A stretch of DNA of 26,515 nt from Bacteroidota bacterium (GTDB taxonomy: Bacteria; Bacteroidota; Bacteroidia; Chitinophagales; Chitinophagaceae). Below are positions 23,553 to 26,515 of the stretch, one piece after another. Made by a program: the position numbers and the translations under genes. Location of the stretch: positions 1 to 26,515 of the forward strand of contig JAEZDA010000067.1 in the NCBI GenBank assembly GCA_023433345.1, given 5' to 3'. Within the stretch, counting starts at the first letter, position 1. Every line of letters starts with the position of its first letter. Below the pieces are notes generated by a model that worked only from the letters and a program-made list of their open reading frames with translations, searched no databases and was not told the DNA's origin.

Positions 23553-24302
23553 ATGAAGGTTACAATAATTACGGTTACCTATAATTCTGAGAAATATCTG
23601 GAGGAATGTATTCAGTCTGTTATTGAGCAGGACTATCCCGATATTGAACACATTGTTATTGACGGTAAATCGAAAGACGGTACGCTGGAGATCATTAAAA
23701 AATATGAGCCTTATCTTGCCTATTGGACCTCGGAAACCGACCGGGGGATGTACGATGCGATCAACAAGGGAATGGCGGTGGCCAAGGGAGAGATCATTGG
23801 TATACTGAACAGTGATGATGTGCTTGCTTCAAAGGATGTGATCAGCGCCATTGTGCAGGCTTTTACTGCGAGCAACACTGATACATTGTATGGCGACCTC
23901 GAATATGTTGATCCACAGGATCTGGGCAAAATATACCGCGTTTGGAAGGGAAAACCTTACAGGAGAAAATTGTTCAAATATGGCTGGATGCCCGCCCACC
24001 CGACGTTTTACATAAAGCGTGAACTGGTTGAAAAATATGGAGGCTACGAGAATCATTATTTTTCTGCGGCTGATTACGAATTTATGAGCCGTTACCTTTT
24101 CCATTATAAGGTTTCCGCACAATATTTGCCCAAGCTTCTTGTGAAGATGAGGCGGGGCGGGCAGAGCAATAACAGCATTCTGAAAAGGTTGCGGGCAAAC
24201 AGGCGCGATTACCTTGCTATGAAAAAAAATCGCATACCCTTTCCTTTCCTGGTGTCCATTCTCAAGCCACTGAGCAAACTTCATCAATACGGTAAAAGAT
24301 AA
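23553..24302 (+). CDS. Glycosyltransferase family 2 (WcaA-like)
   Basis: The protein has 249 residues. VTIITVTYNSEKYLEECI (3-20), IVIDGKSKDGT (34-44), SETDRGMYDAINKGM (60-74) and the metal-binding GILNSDDV (83-90) are the motifs of the GT2 subgroup that includes colanic acid WcaA-like enzymes common in exopolysaccharide loci. GWMPAHPTFYIKRE and YEFMSRY (about 157-163) fill the rest of the fold. Translation probably starts at the ATG at 23553. A TTG two codons upstream also exists. Unlike the genes before it, it has a 61-bp upstream gap containing a TTTG just before the ATG, so it might start its own transcript. It carries an A8 tract near its end at 24222-24229. Specificity is unknown. Confidence 0.87.
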   Translation: MKVTIITVTYNSEKYLEECIQSVIEQDYPDIEHIVIDGKSKDGTLEIIKKYEPYLAYWTSETDRGMYDAINKGMAVAKGEIIGILNSDDVLASKDVISAIVQAFTASNTDTLYGDLEYVDPQDLGKIYRVWKGKPYRRKLFKYGWMPAHPTFYIKRELVEKYGGYENHYFSAADYEFMSRYLFHYKVSAQYLPKLLVKMRRGGQSNNSILKRLRANRRDYLAMKKNRIPFPFLVSILKPLSKLHQYGKR

Positions 24303-24339
24303 TCATAAGCATTAACGCTTACCAGCATTACTATAAAAG

Positions 24340-25080
24340 ATGTTCAGCTTTTTTAAAAAAAGAAACGACAGGGTACAAACGGATTATTTTCCAATTGTTA
24401 CAGACATTCATTCACACATTCTCCCTGGCATAGATGATGGTTCACCCGATGTGGAAACGTCTATTTTATTAATTAAGGGATTAATGGATCTGGGCGTTAA
24501 GAGATCCGTAGCCACGCCGCATATAATAGGAGATATGTATCCGAATAATTCTGAAACCATATCCACTGCTTTGCATCTGCTGAAAACCGCTCTTAAGGAA
24601 AGAGAGATTGATTTTGAAGTAGAAGCTGCCGCAGAGTATATGCTGGACGGATATTTCTTTGAGTTGTTGCAGGAAAAAGTGCCCTTACTAACGGTTAGGG
24701 ATACCCTGGTGCTCACTGAATTCCCGTATTCAACCATGCCGGATTACGTGGAGAAGATGTCTTTCGCAATCATTACCGACGGTTATACACCGATCCTCGC
24801 TCACCCTGAGCGTTATGGCTACGCTCACGAAAATTATAAATTTTACAACCGGTGGGCCGAACTTGGTTTCAAATTGCAGGTAAACCTCTTATCCCTCACA
24901 GGCTATTACGGTAAGGAAGTGGCAAAAGCTGGGCAATACATCCTCAAACAAGGTCTTGCATCATACGTTGCAACTGATCTGCATCACGAGCGCCACCTGG
25001 ATGCGCTGAAGGATTTTAAACACAGGAACACTTTCAAATCATTGCTCTCTCATCAGCAGTGGAACACAGAATTTGGATAA
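24340..25080 (+). CDS. PHP-domain protein-tyrosine phosphatase, CpsB/YwqE/CapC type
   Basis: This 246-residue protein carries the PHP metal-binding motifs. DIHSHILPGIDDG (22-34) has the His24/His26 pair, TPH (59-61), EYM (99-101) with Glu99, ILAHPERY (152-159) with His155, and ATDLHH (211-216) with Asp213 and His215. This is the pattern of the manganese-dependent CpsB/YwqE family, which dephosphorylates the tyrosine-rich tail of BY-kinases controlling polysaccharide chain length. It is placed directly after the polysaccharide cluster, in keeping with that role, but no BY-kinase is in the window. A partner upstream or elsewhere is inferred. The start ATG is 37 bp after the previous stop. A T6A7 run (24349-24361) lies at codons 4-8 and encodes Phe-Phe-Lys-Lys. 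Confidence 0.9.
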   Translation: MFSFFKKRNDRVQTDYFPIVTDIHSHILPGIDDGSPDVETSILLIKGLMDLGVKRSVATPHIIGDMYPNNSETISTALHLLKTALKEREIDFEVEAAAEYMLDGYFFELLQEKVPLLTVRDTLVLTEFPYSTMPDYVEKMSFAIITDGYTPILAHPERYGYAHENYKFYNRWAELGFKLQVNLLSLTGYYGKEVAKAGQYILKQGLASYVATDLHHERHLDALKDFKHRNTFKSLLSHQQWNTEFG

Positions 25081-25107
25081 GGTCGCTCAACTGCGAGATC
25101 GGAATTC

Positions 25108-26376
25108 TTATATTATCCACTCCACGATCTCATTTTCCCATTCTTTTTTATAAGGCGCTGAGATCTTAATGTAGTTGTCAGAATATCCCTCCATCATTCC
25201 ATTCCGGTTCACACTTTCAAAGAGCACTTTTCGCTTCTTTCCAATATGCCCGTTAGTAAATTCCTGCATTTTTAAATAGCTGATGTTTCTTAGGATCTTG
25301 TTCCTTTCATTTCTTAACTTCACGGGAATAACGGGTTTGATTGATAAAGCATGGGTATTTGCCCTTTCAGAATAAGTGAACACGTGCAGATAAGAGATGT
25401 CGAGTTGCTGAAGAAAAGAAGTGGTTTCTTTAAAATCCTCATCGGATTCCCCCGGAAAACCAACTATTACATCTACACCGATACAGCTATGCGGCATGAG
25501 AGATTTTATTTTCTCCACTTTTTCAGCGTACAATTCACGTTTATAACGGCGACGCATAGCCGCAAGGGTTTTGTTGCTACCGCTTTGTAAGGGGATGTGA
25601 AAGTGCGGCATAAACCTTTTACTGCCGGCAACAAATTCAATGATCTCATCACTTAGCAGGTTTGGTTCTATTGATGAAATTCTAAACCGGTCAACGGCTC
25701 CATGTTCATCGAGGGCTTTTACCAGGTCAAGAAAACTCTCGCTGCGTTCACGCCCGCCTGTTTGTCCCTTGCCAAAATCTCCAAGATTGATCCCCGTAAG
25801 TACAATTTCCTTCGCCCCACCGGCTGCAATTGAATGAACATCTGAGAGTACATTGCTGATGCTGTTGCTTCTGCTCCTGCCTCTTGCCATGGGAATGGTG
25901 CAAAAACTGCAGGTGTAGTCGCAGCCATCCTGCACTTTTAAGAAAACCCGTGTTCGCTCATTTACAGAATAAGATGGTGTGAAAATATTTACGTCTTCAA
26001 TATCACAACTGCAAATGCGGGCCGAATCTCCTTTGGAGATCTCTTTCAAATGTTGGCCGATATTAAATTTTTCCTTCGCGCCCAACACAAGGTTCACCCC
26101 CGGAATGTCAGCAATTTCGGAGGGTTTTAGCTGGGCGTAGCATCCCGTGACAACTACCATCGCCTCAGGGGCCCTTCTCTGAATTCTCCTCACTATTTGC
26201 CTGCACTCCTTATCTGCGTTTTCCGTAACGGAGCATGTATTTATCACATATACATCGGCCTGCTCCTCAAAGTCTTTCTTTTCAAAACCTTCATTTTCCA
26301 GCATTCGCCCGATTGCCGTTGTCTCGCTGAAATTCAGCTTGCATCCGAGTGTATGAAGGGCCACAGTTTTTTTCAT
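25108..26376 (-). CDS. mtaB: tRNA (N6-L-threonylcarbamoyladenosine(37)-C2)-methylthiotransferase
   Basis: This 422-residue radical SAM enzyme adds a methylthio group to t6A37 of tRNAs reading ANN codons, making ms2t6A. The UPF0004 N-terminal domain has three cluster-binding cysteines (Cys12 in TLGCKLNFSE, Cys48 in NTCSV, Cys79 in TGCYAQ). The radical SAM domain has CxxxCxxC as CDYTCSFC (152-159). A TRAM-like C-terminal tail begins around 360 (KKRKVLFESVNRNG). The sequence GCKLNFSET and the MtaB-type length separate it from MiaB and RimO. It is convergent with the polysaccharide operon (27 bp between stop codons) and unrelated in function, marking the end of the locus. The start ATG at 26374-26376 is five bases downstream of a probable -7 element. 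Confidence 0.95.
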   Translation of the reverse strand: MKKTVALHTLGCKLNFSETTAIGRMLENEGFEKKDFEEQADVYVINTCSVTENADKECRQIVRRIQRRAPEAMVVVTGCYAQLKPSEIADIPGVNLVLGAKEKFNIGQHLKEISKGDSARICSCDIEDVNIFTPSYSVNERTRVFLKVQDGCDYTCSFCTIPMARGRSRSNSISNVLSDVHSIAAGGAKEIVLTGINLGDFGKGQTGGRERSESFLDLVKALDEHGAVDRFRISSIEPNLLSDEIIEFVAGSKRFMPHFHIPLQSGSNKTLAAMRRRYKRELYAEKVEKIKSLMPHSCIGVDVIVGFPGESDEDFKETTSFLQQLDISYLHVFTYSERANTHALSIKPVIPVKLRNERNKILRNISYLKMQEFTNGHIGKKRKVLFESVNRNGMMEGYSDNYIKISAPYKKEWENEIVEWII

Positions 26377-26381
26377 TGATG

Positions 26382-26389
26382 CAAAGGTA
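26382..26389 (-). promoter_or_regulatory. Probable mtaB promoter -7 element (Bacteroidota type)
   Basis: On the reverse strand the eight bases read TACCTTTG, a perfect match to the Bacteroidota -7 consensus TAnnTTTG. The mtaB ATG begins after only five more bases, so transcription would start at or very near the initiation codon and the mRNA would be almost leaderless. No clear TTTG -33 element is seen at the expected distance. That position lies at the edge of the heptamer repeat. The consensus is established knowledge, while use of this site is inferred. Confidence 0.5.
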
Positions 26390-26404
26390 GATATAAGTAG
26401 TCTT

Positions 26405-26452
26405 TAGTCGGTAGTCGGTAGTCGGTAGTCCATAGTCGGTAGTCGGTAGTCG
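26405..26452. repeat. Tandem 7-bp repeat, unit GTAGTCG, about seven copies
   Basis: Six copies follow one another from 26411, after a first partial copy at 26405-26410. Two copies are imperfect (GTAGTCC and ATAGTCG). On the other strand it reads CGACTAC. This kind of TAGTCGG/CCGACTA minisatellite is familiar in intergenic regions of Bacteroidota, where it is often mistranslated into spurious small ORFs. It lies directly upstream of the mtaB promoter region. The period of seven means it cannot keep a reading frame. Confidence 0.9.
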
Positions 26453-26477
26453 GAGTTCGCTTACCATGTCGCTTAAG

Positions 26478-26515
26478 CCCTGCACCTTGCACCCTGCACC
26501 CTGCACCTTGTACCC
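26478..26515. repeat. Tandem 7-bp repeat, unit CCYTGCA, reaching the window edge
   Basis: Units CCCTGCA, CCTTGCA, CCCTGCA, CCCTGCA and CCTTGTA lie end to end, and the array is cut by the right edge. It has the same period as the GTAGTCG array 25 bp away but an unrelated unit. On the reverse strand it reads TGCAGGG/TGCAAGG. As with the first array, such GTGCAGGGTGCAAGG-like repeats are common between genes in Bacteroidota. No function is known to me. Confidence 0.88.

Noticed and set aside
23829..24287. Open frame of 152 codons on the reverse strand within the terminal GT2 gene
   Set aside because: It is antisense to well-conserved GT2 motifs, has no domain signature and is considered a chance frame.
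24306..24321. Hairpin TAAGC/GCTTA in the gap before the phosphatase gene
   Set aside because: It is a five-bp AT-rich stem without a T run, not convincing as a terminator or regulatory element.
25083..25096. Possible terminator hairpin between the phosphatase and mtaB (TCGC with GCGA, loop of six)
   Set aside because: The stem is only four base pairs and no T tract follows, so it is too weak to call.
26291..26506. Small reverse-strand frame spanning the mtaB start and both heptamer arrays
   Set aside because: Its peptide is a translation of the tandem repeats (LPTTDY-type), a known kind of spurious annotation in Bacteroidota.

Overview
The window looks like chromosomal DNA of a member of the Bacteroidota, possibly a Chitinophagales or Sphingobacteriales relative. 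This is an inference from several signs. Shine-Dalgarno sequences are essentially absent. A TAnnTTTG-type -7 element lies just before the one reverse-strand gene. The exosortase most resembles the XrtY type of that phylum. Heptameric tandem repeats like those common between Bacteroidota genes sit at the right edge. Nearly all of the window (about 2-24302) is one long polysaccharide biosynthesis and export locus on the + strand. It enters from beyond the left edge, so its promoter and first genes are not visible.

Layout. (1) 2-3709: the end of a methyltransferase, a GT4 glycosyltransferase, and an ABC exporter pair (Wzm permease, and Wzt ATPase with a C-terminal carbohydrate-binding-type domain). 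(2) 3713-8685: a GT56/WecF-like transferase, three GT2 enzymes and a membrane-anchored SGNH hydrolase/acyltransferase-like protein. (3) 8672-10161: a sugar-nucleotide oxidoreductase and a hexapeptide acetyltransferase resembling the WlbA/WlbB (WbpB/WbpD) pair for acetamido-uronic acid sugars. (4) 10154-12548: two GT-B glycosyltransferases. (5) 12545-16426: four SAM-dependent methyltransferases (two of FkbM type) interrupted by a GT-A enzyme. (6) 16423-19813: GT-B, GT2 and GT4 enzymes. (7) 19806-23491: a compact module of Wzy-like polymerase, GT4 transferase, exosortase (XrtY-like) and WcaF-type acetyltransferase. (8) 23553-25080: a GT2 enzyme and a CpsB/YwqE-type PHP protein-tyrosine phosphatase, each preceded by a small gap. 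(9) 25108-26376 on the reverse strand: the housekeeping tRNA-modifying enzyme MtaB. Beyond it are two different 7-bp tandem repeats reaching the window edge.

The genes from 394 to 23491 overlap or lie within a few bases of one another, with four small breaks of 31-61 bp in or just after the run. Overlaps of 4, 8 and 14 bp recur and several starts are GTG or TTG, so expression probably relies on translational coupling. In all there are about 13 glycosyltransferases, 5 methyltransferases, 2 O/N-acetyltransferases, 1 SGNH enzyme, an ABC exporter and a Wzy-like polymerase. That predicts a long, heavily decorated cell-surface polysaccharide or glycolipid. No initiating phosphoglycosyltransferase, Wzx flippase, Wzc-type kinase or PEP-CTERM substrate protein is visible.

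The most interesting point is the exosortase/Wzy-like module in the same operon as a Wzm/Wzt exporter. These are normally parts of different polysaccharide assembly routes, and the exosortase has no visible protein substrate. No RNA genes, CRISPR arrays or insertion sequences were recognised, and there is no gene-free stretch longer than 139 bp.
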